Below, one piece after another: positions 24,112 through 37,700 of a DNA stretch of 64,000 nt (its first letter is position 1; every line of letters begins with the position of its first letter). Where the stretch lies: positions 38,251,567 through 38,315,566 of the forward strand of contig OX579636.1 of NCBI GenBank assembly GCA_951230915.1, read 5' to 3'. Made by a program: the position numbers and the translations under genes. The DNA comes from Antitrichia curtipendula (Eukaryota > Streptophyta > Bryopsida > Hypnales > Leucodontaceae). The notes beneath the pieces are model-generated. The model saw only the letters and a list, made by a program, of their open reading frames with translations, made no database searches and was not told the origin of the DNA.

Positions 24112-27100
24112 CTAGTACATATTCAAATCATTCTGCAGACGTTTGTCATCTAGGTTCTCCATCTGCATTGCCATGTATTCGAGCAGATGTGCTTTAGCCT
24201 CTGCTGGAATGATCACTGTCTCCTCTATATGCACGCCATACACTGTAATCTTGGAACCTATTACATGACCACTTCTCCCTCAACGAGGGACATCTGTCCA
24301 TGAATATATAGCAGCTTCCTTCTTGGTCCAACCCAACATCTCACCAAACGGTTCCTACGTTGACTCCATACAATTTGTATACCTCACTCGGTTACTACCT
24401 GCTTCATCATGTGCCCCAAGTCTCATAGTAGGCCAATACCACAGAACCTTCATCTTCGAGGCCCACGTCCCCTGACCGAATTCGAGCACCTTCCCTAAAA
24501 AAAAAGGTGTTCCTCCTCTTACTTCCGCTTGTTCTACAGTAAGGGCTACGTACTGCCCTACAACAACGTCATTCTTTGGATTGAATGGAGGAAACGGATC
24601 TTCCTCTGCATCTTGTCGTACCTCTGGGACAATTGCATTCCTTCTGCCTCGAATCCTTTCCCCAGTCACTCTTCGTGATGTTGCTTGTACAGGTCTATCT
24701 CTGCGAGGTCCGAAATACCCCCTCCTCTCAAGATTTGGCATTGTCGCCATAATCCTGTCAACGGCTACACTCTCCGTCATATTCCCATCCTCATCAGCAA
24801 CTGCACTTGGAATTGTACCTCCTTCCACGTCAGGAACAATTCCATCATACATGTTCTGGTTCAAAACATCGCTGGGCCAAAATGATAAATCACGGACGCC
24901 TTCTCTATTTCGTTGTGGAAATTCCTCCAAATACTCCTTGAACTGTTCTGTTTCGTCCACCACTTCCATGTTCCTGATCGGGTTCAAGCCTCTGTCTATC
25001 ATCTTCTTTTTGTATGCAATGAACTCGTCCAATGCTTTCAATTCCCTCTGATCAGTTGCAAACACCTCCGCGAGGTCCGGTTTCTCTGCTACGCTAGGCA
25101 ATGAGTTCAGACACAAATGCCCTCTCGCTGGGCCCCACTCATCTGTGCAAAAATGCTTGTGTTGCACACGGACCAACCCATTCTCCACGTAAAACCTCAT
25201 ATGGTGTGGAAATGTGATACCCGTTAGTGATTCCCCCTCTCGTAGTAAATGAGGTGTGATAAATGCCTTCCAGTCGCGAACGTGCTCAAGCTTGCAAGCA
25301 CTCACAAAGGCCTCCGTGTACGATGTTCCCTTTTCCACCAACTGCAACATCTCTGTCAAAGTGTCTATGTCTCTCCTCTTCAGTACGTTTGAAATTACAC
25401 TGAACCTCTGATCGATGTCTTCATGTGTGTGGCCCACTATCAAAAAGCAAAGATGCACTTCCTTGAAGAAATCAAGCCCCACTAGTGCAGCACACATGCC
25501 AAACATGTAAGCGTTCTTGTTCTCCCTCGTGTTGTTATCCGCTTGAATCCTCAACGTCGGTGGCAAAGACCCCTTCCTTCGCTTCACGTCGCATATGACG
25601 TTCATCACCGACGTTACAACTTGATTGCTATCGTGCTTGTGGTGAGCATCTATCCATACGTCCGCATACAGGCCAATACCATGTACAAGTACACCATACA
25701 AATGAGTCTTCACAAATCGAGATTCGATGTTCTTCACAGTCTGCTTCATCTTCGGTACCATGGTTGTATTCTGATCCATACCATCAACAATCAAACACAT
25801 AAAGAAGTCTGGAGTGATCATTGCGGACTTCTTGAACAACCAATAGTCTCGCCTCTCTTCCATTTGAAATTGAATGTGCAGCACGTACAACTCTTTTATC
25901 TTTACCTTTGCGACTGCATTTGTTGTGGATTCCATCCCACACTTATACTCCCAACAATGATAACACTTCGAAAACCGGGAGAAAGGTGGAATTTGCACAT
26001 GCGGAAATTCCTTCCGCCAAAGCCGACGAAACGAAGACATTGACAACTCCGATCCGTCCACTAGTTTCTTCACTTCTTCGTTCACATACTGAAAAACATC
26101 CAACTTGCTGGTATTCATTGGCAACAGAATCAACGGAAGAACCGCACTGTCCATTTTTCTGCGAATCGATCGATGGGGCTGTTGACAACCGGCTTTGTTG
26201 AAAAAAACGTTCAAGCTTTCCCTAGCTGCAGACATTTTTACACTTTCCTTATACTGACACCTGTTTCCATGAACGGCTGCCACTCTGCCATATACAGCAT
26301 GTGCTGTCTTCAATTGCTTCAAACGCCTCTGAGAATAACCCAACGCCGCGGCGTAGCATGCATTGCACACGACCTTGCCATCCAGTTTTGTCACGTACTT
26401 GTCTCTTGTCGGACCCTCTGTGCGAGTGTAAAAGGCATTCAACATTTGCATTATCCAAGTAGCACGTGCTTCGTACTTCTGTCCCCAAGCCATATATCGT
26501 TGGTCCAATACATATTTTGCATCTATATCACGCAGGCAATTGCATTTACATGCTCCCCTTTCCTTCGCACACATAACACTGTCCAGAGTAACTTTTTGAC
26601 TAGCAGACTCTCCCCTCTCCCGTGGAGTTCTCACCCTCGCCCTTTGATTTGCCATTGAATACCTCCTCCTCGGTGTGAGCTCAGGTAGTCCTTCTATTCT
26701 TGTGAAATCCGCAGTGCTACCTTCAGGGCCCTGTGTCATAGGAGAACTTCTTTCTTGTGTGCTTCTTCCACCTTGACTTGGTGGCGTGCATTCAGAAGTG
26801 CTTGGGTTTTCTTCTATGTCATGAAAATCATATTCTGGCGCTGAAACAGGAGGAAAAGAGAACTTTTGTTCCTCCCTCACATTTGTTGCCGTTATTCTCA
26901 CCTCGTAGGAACGTGCAGAATGAACTGAAGCACGACGCCATCGTATCATTTTATCCACACAATCTCCCATAGTCTTCCCTACCACCTCACCAACCTATTA
27001 TGTTTCATGTACAGCATTTGTGACACGAACCGCAATCTCAAAAGGACGTAATTTCTCTTGGTGAAGTTCATCGCCACATGCAAAATTTGTATCCACCACG

Positions 27101-27315
27101 CCCACCCCCACAACTCGACCTTTGTCTCCAAGAAGTTGAACCATGCCATTGGTAGTTTGGAATTCTCCATCCGCAAGTGCACGATCTTCTTCTTCGAATA
27201 GTCTTCCTCGTACCACACGCGCCCATCTTTCCATTACGCTCCTTCGCTCTGTAGCAACCAATGTTGTCGCTACCGCATTGAATACCACTGGACTTCCAAA
27301 TCCTTCTGATGCCAT
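24112..27315 (-). CDS. DUF7869-type protein, candidate transposase of the giant element (interrupted by stops)
   Basis: The longest uninterrupted block is 26994-24358. The same frame extends upstream to ATG 27315 through two adjacent stops (27000-26995, TAA TAG), and downstream through TAG 24357-24355 and TGA 24282-24280 to a natural end at 24114-24112. The whole frame is 1067 codons with no frameshift. Upstream residues (RVVGVGVVDTNFACGDELH, then IRWRRASV across the stops) resemble DUF8039, a domain seen in proteins of plant CACTA elements. Then come cysteine pairs (CKCNC, VVCNACYAA, KCYHCWEYKC) and the DUF7869 core: VDGMDQNTTMVP, LRIQADNNTRENKNAYMF and FLIVGHTHEDIDQRFSVIS. The spaced acidic motifs look like an RNase H-fold integrase/transposase (inference). 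The C-terminus (QYVAL...FFLGKVLEFGQG...LWYWP) resembles BAH-like modules. A TATATAT run lies just before the ATG. Confidence 0.72.
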
Positions 27316-29076
27316 TTTCCACCTTCACGAGTGATATATAATAGTCATGTATTTGGTGCAGAGCTTTTGTAATTCAATATCTTCGCAAACCAATATCCTC
27401 TCTGTATTTTCATTCACACAGTACACAATAAAAAAGTGGTCCTGCATGAATTTCAAAGAACATTGAAACCCAGATGACCATGACTACTTTTTAAGTCCTC
27501 ATAAAAAATACTACCAAAAAAAATCAAATGTTTTTCTTTCTTTTTTCCCTTCATTTGCTTTTTCAAATATTTGCAAATATACTTATCCATCACATTGAAG
27601 CGAGTACTGCATGTTCTTCATACAACTTCCACGTAATGAATTTTCATCAACCTCACTATTTTAAATTTCCATTTCGTTCAACTGCATAACACAAACAATC
27701 TACATATTCATTTTTACCTTAATTTTTAGTTCATAATAATGTTGAAAATTCCACTTCGTGACACTGTCAACATGTAAGATTAGTTTTCAAATTCCTATTT
27801 GCAATGCACAAAACCATTTCTAGTAATAGTTCCTCTATATTCCTTGCAATCATTCAATACATGACAAATGAAATGACTAGAGAGGTGAATTCATTGTACA
27901 CTCTTTAGTTTCTTATGTCTTTGAATTCTTCCTAGTTCAAAGAGGTGACGCTCTGCGGCTCTGGGAGGGCAGATTACAAAATCGCACATGGTCTATGACA
28001 TATACTAAATGCATACAAAATGGCAACTTCACACTCAAAAATGAATTGACCATTGCTATTCCTTGAAAATGCCCAAAAAATCCTATTTCTCAAAATTCAA
28101 AAACTATATTTCAAATAAGGTGTCATAAAATTTGCAAAATTATATTAAAATCAATGAACTCAACTTATAGCGCACAATTGGTTTTTAGAATGTCTTCTCG
28201 GACGTCATTAAGACATTCTGTCAAACTTAATGATCATTTTCAAACATAGTAGGTAATAAATTACATATACTTTCATAATTGAAGGTAAAACTAGAATATG
28301 AATAAATCAAGCATGGAATTCAAAAACATTAATCACTGCGGTGCAATAGTTCTTTTCAATAACTGAACGCTTTCCGCTATTGCTTATTAAAATTAGTAAT
28401 TTTGCATTATAAAATACAATAACCAAGCCCTACTTTTGGAATTTATTTATAGTGCCTACAGTTTATAATAATATGAGCTGGAACAAGCAAACATGCATGA
28501 TCTCAATTAATTATTAGTTTGTCAAAGCCTTAACCATAATTGTTTTTAATCACTTCCTAGTGTGATTTTTCTTCAAAAATGTAGTGTATTTCAAACTCAT
28601 TTCCAAAAGCCCTCAACATGACACAAAGTCAAAATTGCCAAAGATATCCTTCAGCAAAATGTCTAACAATACAATTGTAGTCACTCATTTTCAAAATTAT
28701 AATTCTGATGCTAAAACCAGACTTTTAAAACAACTTTGAAGGAAATGTTAGATATTGAGAACAACAACTTTTTCGGACCTTAATTTCATTCGCACAGTTC
28801 CCGACACTACAATTTAACGCCATGGGCATTCAAGGATAAAACTCCTACAAAGAAGGTCTAAATATTGTTAAAATTCTGGTGTTTGATCCACGTTCCTATG
28901 CTCTTGCAACGAAATTGTTTCAAAGAGATTAAGTTAGCTTCCCCCAAAAGCTAACTTATCTTCCATGGAATTTACAAGAACATAGTCATCCAACTGACTT
29001 GCAATTTAAGGAAGGAGGCTTTAAATTCGTTTGGGCATTCAAAGCCGCCCCTATAAATGCCTCATCAATGAAACGA
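27316..29076. other. Interior of the giant element, AT-rich, no gene recognised
   Basis: This part is non-coding as far as I can see. It begins with the presumed promoter of the minus-strand DUF7869-type gene. A tiny perfect hairpin (TAAGTTAGCTT / AAGCTAACTTA) lies near 28932-28960. Confidence 0.5.
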
Positions 29077-29388
29077 GGTGATCTTTACATAGAAAGAAGT
29101 GATCCTTCAATTGACCACTATTAATAGTGGTATGAAAGAATTAGAAAAAAAGGGGTCCTGGCCAATCATCAGTTTTGATTTTTCTCATCTTTCAAGTGAG
29201 CGCTTTATGGAAAACCTAATGTCACAAATAGGAACCTACAATACACGTAGTTCAGAAATCCATAACAAATTCAATATTGCTTTAAGAAATATGAAACCAC
29301 TCATGTTGGATTCCTCGTCTTCTTTTCTATCTCTGAAAAATGAATTAAAAATACTACCGACCAAGCAAGCATACGGAAAATGCATATG
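29077..29388 (+). repeat. Direct repeat with coding-like frame, copy 1
   Basis: About 310 bases closely matching 31050-31360. The plus-strand frame (29099-29389) reads ELEKKGSWPIISFDFSHLSS...FMENLMSQIGTYNTR, and most differences from the second copy still leave a readable protein segment. No family recognised. It may be a duplicated exon from an unknown gene. Confidence 0.6.
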
Positions 29389-30414
29389 ATTCTTGTGAGA
29401 AAGTGAAGGACAATATAACTTAGGGTTCTGTTTTGGCACAATTATTGAAAAAATAAAGTAGAGTTTGAACGCTTTCGAAGTCAAACTTACACCACTAAAT
29501 TCTTTGTATAATCATGAATCAATTGTCATTCACAGCCTCCACTGGTCTTGAAATCTTCTTGCATAATAGTTCAAAGGTTGACATTCTATGGGAGTTGCAA
29601 AGAGTGTTACTAAGCACCAGATAGACAATCACTTGAATTTGCAACTAATAATAAAGACATATGTATGGACATATTGAAGGAGTTTTTTTAAAAATAAAAG
29701 CTATCATTTTATTATATCAAATAAGTCTACTTATTGGCACAATGTAAAAGATTTTGGGCCCTAAACCATTGCATTTGTAATTGCATATGTGAAGCTAAGC
29801 TAATTTAATACTATTTGTATGGTTTTTGAATTTCCCTATTTTTTCTTCCTATTGTGCATGCATGATTCATTTAAATGCATTGTTTCATAAATGACGTCCA
29901 TAAATGTGTTGTTTATATGAGTTGTGTTCAAAAGTAGGTAGAAGTGCACATGTTATAGTAATCCACCCTAAAACTATGTATAAAATTTTGAATTACAATA
30001 GGAACATGTTTAAATGCCTCAAATTTCAGTTTGAACTACCATTGGATAAAAGAAAATGGGCAAAAGGTAGAAATTGAAAAAATAGGTGCATACAAATTGT
30101 AAAATAATAGTTACATAGCCTCCAAAATAAAAGTCTTGACGCAACATATATATGAATTACAAAATATAGTGAAGTAACCAAGGATGAAATTTATTATTTC
30201 CAGGTAATATTACAGATGAATTAAAGATGGATGATCAAAATTGGATGATTTGTCTTATCTACTTGCATTCTAGGATATGTGCCACGTTTCCACAAAAGGA
30301 AAAAAAATACATTGAGTAAATACACTTGAAATTGCCCCCTTCCTAACATAAAAACTCTGGTTTAAAATATACTACTATACATGGGAGTATAACATTCATT
30401 TTAGAGACACCTAC

Positions 30415-30565
30415 TTTCAACACTTCAATTTTCATAAATTATTCATACATTGTCTAAAAAATGCATTCTTAGAAAATCTAGAATCTCCTTTAACTACCAA
30501 CAAGATTTCAAAATATTATTTTTAATATAATAAAAGAAACCATAGTGAATTGCTTATATAATCAA
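30415..30565. repeat. Dispersed repeat, copy 1 (second copy 46920-47075)
   Basis: Both copies contain AAAATGCATTCTTA(G/A)A and an ACAAGATT(T/C)CA block followed by AATTGCTTAT, in the same orientation. Non-coding. Confidence 0.55.
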
Positions 30566-31049
30566 TTTTGGGTGTAGGTATTCTACAGGTAGAGCCAAAA
30601 AATGATCTTCATTGAAGTCATGAACCTCTATACTCTATATATTTACAAACATGCAAAAAACAAGAAAAATGTAGAATACATTTCATTTATTCATCCACGT
30701 GCACATACATTCATTCAAAATAGAGTTATATTCTCTAAAACAGTATAGTATTTTAGCAATTTTGGTCATTGAAAAAGGAAGGATAGCATCAAATATTGTC
30801 TAAAATAATTTATATTACTTCTGAACTAATATTTGCTGAACAAAAATTCCCTTGTCTTCTTTATTAATCTTTTTTTTAAATCATCATTTCTAGATGATAA
30901 TTTATAAAAGACAAATTTAATTGCACATCTAAGCTTTGATCAAGCCTACTTTGATCATTAGATGTTAACCTCTGAATGTTTTGGAAGTTTTTGAGCAAAA
31001 GTGATACAAATTAGCACATGTTGAAAGGAAGGTACAGTAGTCATTTAAA

Positions 31050-31360
31050 GGTGATCTTTAAATGGAAAGAAGTGATTCTTCAATTGACCGCTATTAATAG
31101 TGGTGTGAAAGAATTAGAAAAAAAGGGGTCCCCACCAATCATCAGTTTTGCTTTTTTCCATCTTGCAAGTGAGCGCTTTCTAGAAGACCTAATGTCACAA
31201 ATATGAACCTACAATACACGTACTTCAAAAATCCATAACAAATTCAATATTGCTTTAAAAAATATGAAATCACTCCTGTTGGATTTCTCGTCTTTTTTTC
31301 TATCTATAAAAAAAGAATTAAAAATACTATCGACCAAGCAAGAAAACGGAAAATGCAAAT
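31050..31360 (+). repeat. Direct repeat with coding-like frame, copy 2
   Basis: This is the second copy of 29077-29388, about 1.97 kb downstream in the same orientation. The frame is broken by a TGA at 31204-31206 after FLEDLMSQI, then continues as SLLLDFSSFFLSIKKELK... and runs on to 31497 into unique sequence (TIQEPHHLTIVRQMGRFPDA). It looks like a decayed gene segment. Confidence 0.6.
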
Positions 31361-31549
31361 CAGTCTTTGCCTGGACGATTCAAGAGCCGCATCACTTAAC
31401 CATTGTGCGTCAGATGGGACGTTTTCCAGACGCTGAATACCTAGATTCACTGAAAACCATGCTATTCAAATCTTTTTATCTCGAAATATACAAGTAGGAT
31501 CTTCATGGAAATTGTTCATTTGTATGCATATTTGACTCCGCTGGAAATT

Positions 31550-33680
31550 TGATCGGTTTAGGGTTCGTTAAAGAAGTTCGGAGCACTCCAGTTAGCAAAT
31601 AGTCGTTGCTCTGCTTAGTGTTTACAATCCACTTTAAACACTCCGTTGTTCACACCATTGAAAACAGTCCGGTGTTCTTCTCAGTGTTGTCGTGGTGTGA
31701 ACAATCTTCAACGTGCTACTAAACGGAATGTTCAACGTGCTCTGAGTCGCAGTGCTCCGAATTCACCTACGACGGTGTTCTTGAGACAGGTCCACGACAT
31801 TTCGTGTTGCGGTTTCAGGTTAACCATCTGCCTCTCTCCGTTCTCTCCATCTTAGACGTTCGAAATCAGTTGTTCCGGTGACAGAAACCCTGTCTGCGGC
31901 ACTAGGCACTGCAAAACCTCGAACTGCGGCACTAGGAGCTGCAGAAGTTCTACAGTCTCCGTCGTGTACTTGGCGAAGTTATTCATCGAAAACTCTCGAA
32001 CTTTATTTCTAATTCTCTGTAATGTGCTAAGGGCTTTGTCATTGAGTGAACAGTATTTTGCGTCGAACCCCCTCCACGCGCGGGGGGTCCGATGTGAAAT
32101 ACTGTTCACTGAGTGACCGGATTCCTCGTAGTCAGTCCAGTTGTCTTCATTCACGCAAGGACTTAACTTTCTCTGCCCTTTTTTTCGGTAACTTTGACAG
32201 ATGCAAGGCGGAGAGCGTGACTCATCGAGTTCTAGCGGGACCACCTCCACGCGGTGCACCTAATTTTCAAACGTACCTCGCCGCAGCCGCTGCTTCATCT
32301 TCAGACGTCCACCGCTCCAGGCTCTGCTCCAGCTCCATCGCTCGCTGCAGTGTCCACTGTTTTTGTTCGCTCGCTCGATTGCAGTCACCAGTCGCTACCT
32401 GCGCACCACTTCCAAGCTGTATGAGTACGTTGGAGCCCGCGGAGCCGCGGACATGATTTGCGGTGCTCCTTAGAGTTCAATTCAAACCAACAAATTCGAA
32501 TTGGAAAAGGTAACAATTCAAACCACTCCGTAGTTAGGAGCAGGAAGAAAATTTAATTTGGAATGGAAGCTGAACAGCTAGCCGTTAGTCCTTCAAGGAT
32601 TAGTATCGCTAGGCCGAAGCTGCATGCACATGTCTACGTAAATGGAAGTTCACAATTTGCGGTACCGCAATTCCAGTTGCTGTCGACGTATTCCCGAATG
32701 CAGTCGTTCTTGTTCTCTAGTAACGACAGTCGGGAAGCGTGGGATTTAGAAGTTGGCAGTGTCGTCGGCGTTTTTTTTTTTTTTTTGAGTTCGCGACCGC
32801 AGGGCAGAGAAGAACACGAAGCTGACTACAACTATACTAGTACCAAAATTTATACTGTACTAGTTGGAGTTTTCTCGAACATCCTGGGTTCGCTGACACA
32901 ATCTGAAATGTACCTTCTATCGAACTCCAGCACGCGGGCCTTCTCTGCCGAAGAGACGCATTTGTTTCGCTAGGGCCCCAACTAAACAATGTGCCGAGCA
33001 ATGAACCGAACAATGAGCCCAGCTACGGCCACGCAACAGGCAAAAACTCTCCACACAGTAAAGTCAAACTTCACTAATTTTGTTCGGCTCATCGTTCGGT
33101 TGGCTATGTTAAAAGCTGCAACTGGCGCCTTCTTTGTTGTCTTTCATAGTACAGACATGTTCAACAATGACCTGTCCTTGATTTGCATAGTTCAATAACT
33201 TCAATTCTTCGCGCTGCGTGAATTTTCTTGAATGCTTGTGCTGAAGTTCGAAGTAGCAGCTACCCAGTACTACCGTTTGCTCCGTCGTGTCTTGTGTCTG
33301 TGCTTTCGTGCTTTCGTGGAAGCTCAATCCTTGCCAAACCTCCTCTGTACACGAATCGAATCTCCCTCGGTCAAGCTGGTATCTGCAAAGTCGAATTGAA
33401 GCTGGTCATATTCACCAATATGATATCAAAAAATTATAGGGTGCTTTGGAAATCAATTGCTTGCGTTCTCTATTTTGTTCGGTAGATTTCATCTAGCAGT
33501 AATTGGGCAACCACAAACTCTAGGAAGCTCAAGTGCGGCCGGGGATTGATCGGGTGCCATTGCCCTAGTCTGCATCAGGTCAAAAAAACTGATCTAAATG
33601 AATGTTGTCGTGAAACTCGATAGGGAGATCGGTTAGGCTTCCCCCCCCCTCTCCGGTTTGTGTCTACTTGTTCAGTGATT
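31550..33680. other. GC-richer island inside the giant element, contents unknown
   Basis: Base composition is visibly higher in GC and CpG than the AT-rich DNA on both sides. Open frames of 60-136 codons occur on both strands without family motifs. It contains a large hairpin (32041-32113), a twice-repeated CTGCGGCACTAGG near 31890-31930, and a 14-T tract near 32770. It could be a regulatory region, captured host DNA or a solo terminal repeat. I cannot decide. Confidence 0.4.
32041..32113. repeat. Long imperfect palindrome (hairpin)
   Basis: Left arm AGTGAACAGTATTTT...CGAACCCCC and right arm GGGGGGTCCGATG...AAATACTGTTCACT are inverted complements over about 30 bases with several mismatches, several of them G-U compatible. 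The loop is only about 10 bases. A transcript would fold stably. Confidence 0.75.
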
Positions 33681-34195
33681 TATGCTGTTTGATTTAGAAA
33701 ATTCTGTAATTAGCTGTAGAAATGAATTCTAGTATATTCAATGAGCTCCAGTCACTAACTATTGCAAGTTATCCTGAAGTATTGTGACCATGTTGTCCAG
33801 TCTTTATTTATCAGAATTTGGATGCTTGGTTCACCAAGACATTTCATATGTACACTATTTCCGTTACATATCTGTCTATCAATTTGTTGTGAAATGAATA
33901 ATTATTGAACCAATTACCAATATAATCAGTCAGGGTTACAGCGAAGAGAGAACTTCTTAGGTTATTTTTTATACAAACCAGCACCTTCGTTATGCCGTCA
34001 CAATTTTTGTAGACTTATGGAGGTTTCGAAACCGGTCCTACACGACTTCGCAACAGAAAGGAGATCACAGGAAGAAGTTGGAGGAACAAATTTTTTCTTT
34101 TTTTTTTTTTTTTGCTTGAAATGGACGTTGTAGCGACGTAATGCAATTCGAGTTTTACTGAAGCTCGTCATGTTCTCTATGTTATTGATTCTTAA

Positions 34196-34774
34196 CCCCT
34201 AAAACTCCGCTTGTTCACTCGAGGAACTATTTGGATCCAGATAGGTTCCTATTGTCTCAATTTGAAGTAAAATTTTTTGAGATTTTTGAGGTTGTGTAGC
34301 TTTGGAAGAGCTTTGTGGATATATAGTTTTTGTTTCAATCGGATGCCGGATGAAAAAGATATGGCACAATGAGCAAGAATTGGAGATTGGCGTGCAGTCC
34401 AAAAACTGATACAAAGAGTCAAAAAAAAAAAAGTTTAATTTTTTTCCTAGAAGATTACGTTCTTACCTATACATCAAGCTTTGATTCATTCTATTTGGAC
34501 TAGGTATGAGAAAGTTATGGACAATATCAGTTTTTCAGGCAATTAGAGCATGTTCTTGGGGAAAAAAAATTTGTTCAACTTTGAATGCTAATATCTTCCA
34601 ATCCGTACGGTCAAATTTGATGAAATTTTTGCTTCATGATCTTAGACAACTGAAGTACAAGATCCTATGGTTAAATTCCCTAAAAAACAAAAAAAATGGT
34701 TTTCTTAAGTGAATACAACATAAGTGGTAGTTTTGAGTGTTTTTTGGTAGAAAACACCGTCGGGGTTTTAAGGG
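34196..34774. mobile_element. TTAA-flanked miniature element (group 5, copy E)
   Basis: The 579-bp unit lies between TTAA at 34192-34195 and 34775-34778. The ends are CCCCTAAAACTCCGC and GTCGGGGTTTTAAGGG. It aligns over its length with 60601-61187, sharing for example AATGCTAATATCTTCCAATC. Its place inside the 19.3-kb unit means it arrived later. Confidence 0.82.
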
Positions 34775-34778
34775 TTAA

Positions 34779-37700
34779 GGAAACTATTCAATGTGTAATT
34801 AAGGGTTCTGCTTGTCAAGTAAAGAATAGTATGGTGAAGAGCATACATGTAGCAGATACCCAGGTTGACATGTTTTAGGACCGTCAAGGTGATTGAAGGT
34901 ATCAAGGCTTACATGTTTGGCTCAATTTTTCACAACACATGTGAACAATGATACCTTTAAACAGTAGAACTCACTATTCATAGGCAGACTATGAAGTACA
35001 TAGTTCGGGGGAACAATAGTACAAATTTATTTGATTGTGTTGACAGAATCTAATGTAATTTTGAAGTGCGCTGACTGCATTGAATAGCCCCTGTACAATC
35101 CTTTGGTGGAATGTATTATGGTGTCATAGTATGTTTATTGCTACGGTCTCTACTTTGATGATGTACAATTTAATTTTGAGAGTTGATTGACACAAGCCAA
35201 TGTGGATTGTGGATCTCCAACTGAAGAATTCTTTGAATACGGAGCAGGTTTTGTTACCTTCCTTGGATTGAGTTTCTATTGGATGTGTGGAAGTGGGTGT
35301 ATGAAGTGTGAACTACTAAGTTGTTGCTAGCATGTTTGGTTTGAGTGTGTGCTAGATGTGTGGAAGTAGGTGTTTGAAGTGAGAACTACTAGATTGCTTT
35401 GCTAAATTGTCAACCGTTTGACAATAGTGGTCAAACGTTTCTAGAGCATATTATCAAGTGACATGCAAGTTTGATGTACTTGTCTTCATTGTTCAAAACA
35501 AGTGTAATATGGTTAGTAGCTTTAGAGGAGGACAGTGGGAGGAAGTTGTCATTTTTTATTGAAATGAATTATATTGGGTTCACGGATTGATTGGTTTCAT
35601 TGAAAAGCAACAATGAGATGAACATTAATACTAATGTACATGAGTACATTGTTTTCAATTACGTTTTTTCTATTACTTAAAAATGCATATGATTCACAGT
35701 TAATGAACCACATGGGAGGTGCTTCAAAGGATTGCCTAAAGGCTATTGTGGTTACCTTGTTTTTTTAAATTGTTTCACTCCTTTATGTTTCTGGCCATTT
35801 TATTTTAACTTTGTGCTCAATAGTGCAATCTGAAAGTTGTATCAGTGTTCTAAGAGTTTTTCTTGAATTCTATGTAAATTTAATGTTGTTATGTTATATG
35901 AAGGTAATTCAGTACTGAAGAAAAATTGAGACCTTTGATTTTGAAGCCTACATCATGGAAGAGAATGAATGATGGAGTTGTGGATTGTGTATCTTGCTAT
36001 AGCAGATAACTCAAGAGGATTGAAGGTTGTAACTAAACGCAGCAGTCAACAGTGAAAGCGGCATAATCACGCATGTCACGGAGGTGCCTGTAGAATCAAG
36101 AGCAGCAAAAACATCTGTAAGAGGTACTGTTTTCCTTCTTTTTTTAAAAGGCTTTTCATTAATATGAGTTGGTATTTAATCATGCTGATTTCATTTTCAC
36201 TCTTTATAGTGTTGTTTTTTCCTTTTCATATATAAAAATGTTTGTGTAAGATATGAATTTAAGCCCGTACAGAATGTTTTGTGATTACTTCTGAAGAATT
36301 TCATAAATCAATTGGATTTCAAGTTGAAAATGTAGTCAGAATCACTAAGAAACTTATAACTAACAAGTAGAAAATGTTAGATCCATTTTTTCCATTCAAT
36401 TTATGGGGGACTTTTTAAGGTTTGAGTTCATTGCCTTCAAGTTCATAATGTTTTGTTATATCCACTTTTGGTTGCATGTTGCATAACGCAACCCATGAAT
36501 TGAAGAGAAATGAATTAAGGCTTCATAATTTTTGAACTTGTAAAATTAAGACTTTATATATTTTTTGAAAAATACAATTTATGAATAATTTCAAAGTGGT
36601 AGGCAAGGGAGATGTATTGATCCATTCCTTGTTGTCTCATCTGATTTATTTATAGATCATTGCTTTTTGAAAGTCGTAATGATGATCGTTCCAGAGAAAT
36701 GTCATTGACAATTAAGAAATATATTATTTACAAATACAAGTTTTTTAACATCTGAAAAAAAATTCAAGAAATCCTCACGAAGAATAAAGAGAAAGCGAAG
36801 CTTTGCAATCATTCAAAATTTGTTGTAGCGATGTATATTTATTTTAGTGGTTCTATTAGAGAACATTTAAGAGCACCAATGTTCTATACAAGTGAAATGT
36901 ATGATTTTTTCTTGGAAACGGTTCACCTTTGCTATTGTGTATTTGAATTGCACGAAAAAATAAGGTACCAAGGATTGAATAAATGTTCCAAATTTTTGTT
37001 GGAATAATTTAGAAAGATGCTGAAGTTAGAAAGGATAAGTGTATTCTACAAAGTACGAAGGGGGAATGTTCTATTACAAAATTGGTACGAGTACATATTC
37101 AATAATAGTTAGAAGGTATGTAAATATAGTATATATGATGAATTTGTCTATAAGTAGTTTATAAAGTATTCCATTAGAACTAGTCTATATTTTGGAGGTT
37201 CAAAAGCGCAAGTTTTTGAAATTGAATTGTTTTTGAATTACTTATTTTTTGCTGTGCATTGAATTTTTTTATTTTTTATTTTTTAGCCGTTGTTATTGAG
37301 TAAGTGGTTTTCCTATTTGTTTTGCTGTTGTAGGATTGTATACAAATATTCTACGTATATTCCACTTGCATTGAAGTTGGATTCTTGTTGTTTGTTTTCA
37401 TTTATAAATTTATAGTAGAAGTGATGTCCATCATGTATATATACAGTTTGTTCAGCTACTATCAACAAAAGAGACACTGAAAACAAGTAGACATTAGATC
37501 TTTTGTGTAGTTTTACTAAACTTAAACACACTATCACATAGAGAACATAACAATATCTACAAATACTCATTCAGTATGGTAAATGATTTAGAATTGGGAG
37601 TTCTGGAACTGAGGAACAAACCGTACGTTTTTGTAAGTTAACTTTCACTTTGAAGTGTGGAAATGATTTTACTTTATTTGATAGACCAAGGAATAACATA

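Noticed and set aside
25543..26201. Plus-strand frames across the DUF7869-type gene
   Set aside because: Antisense shadows of the long minus-strand frame, which carries all recognisable motifs.
32046..32456. 136-codon plus-strand frame in the GC-richer island
   Set aside because: It begins within the hairpin, is serine-rich and shows no family resemblance. Kept only as part of the island description.
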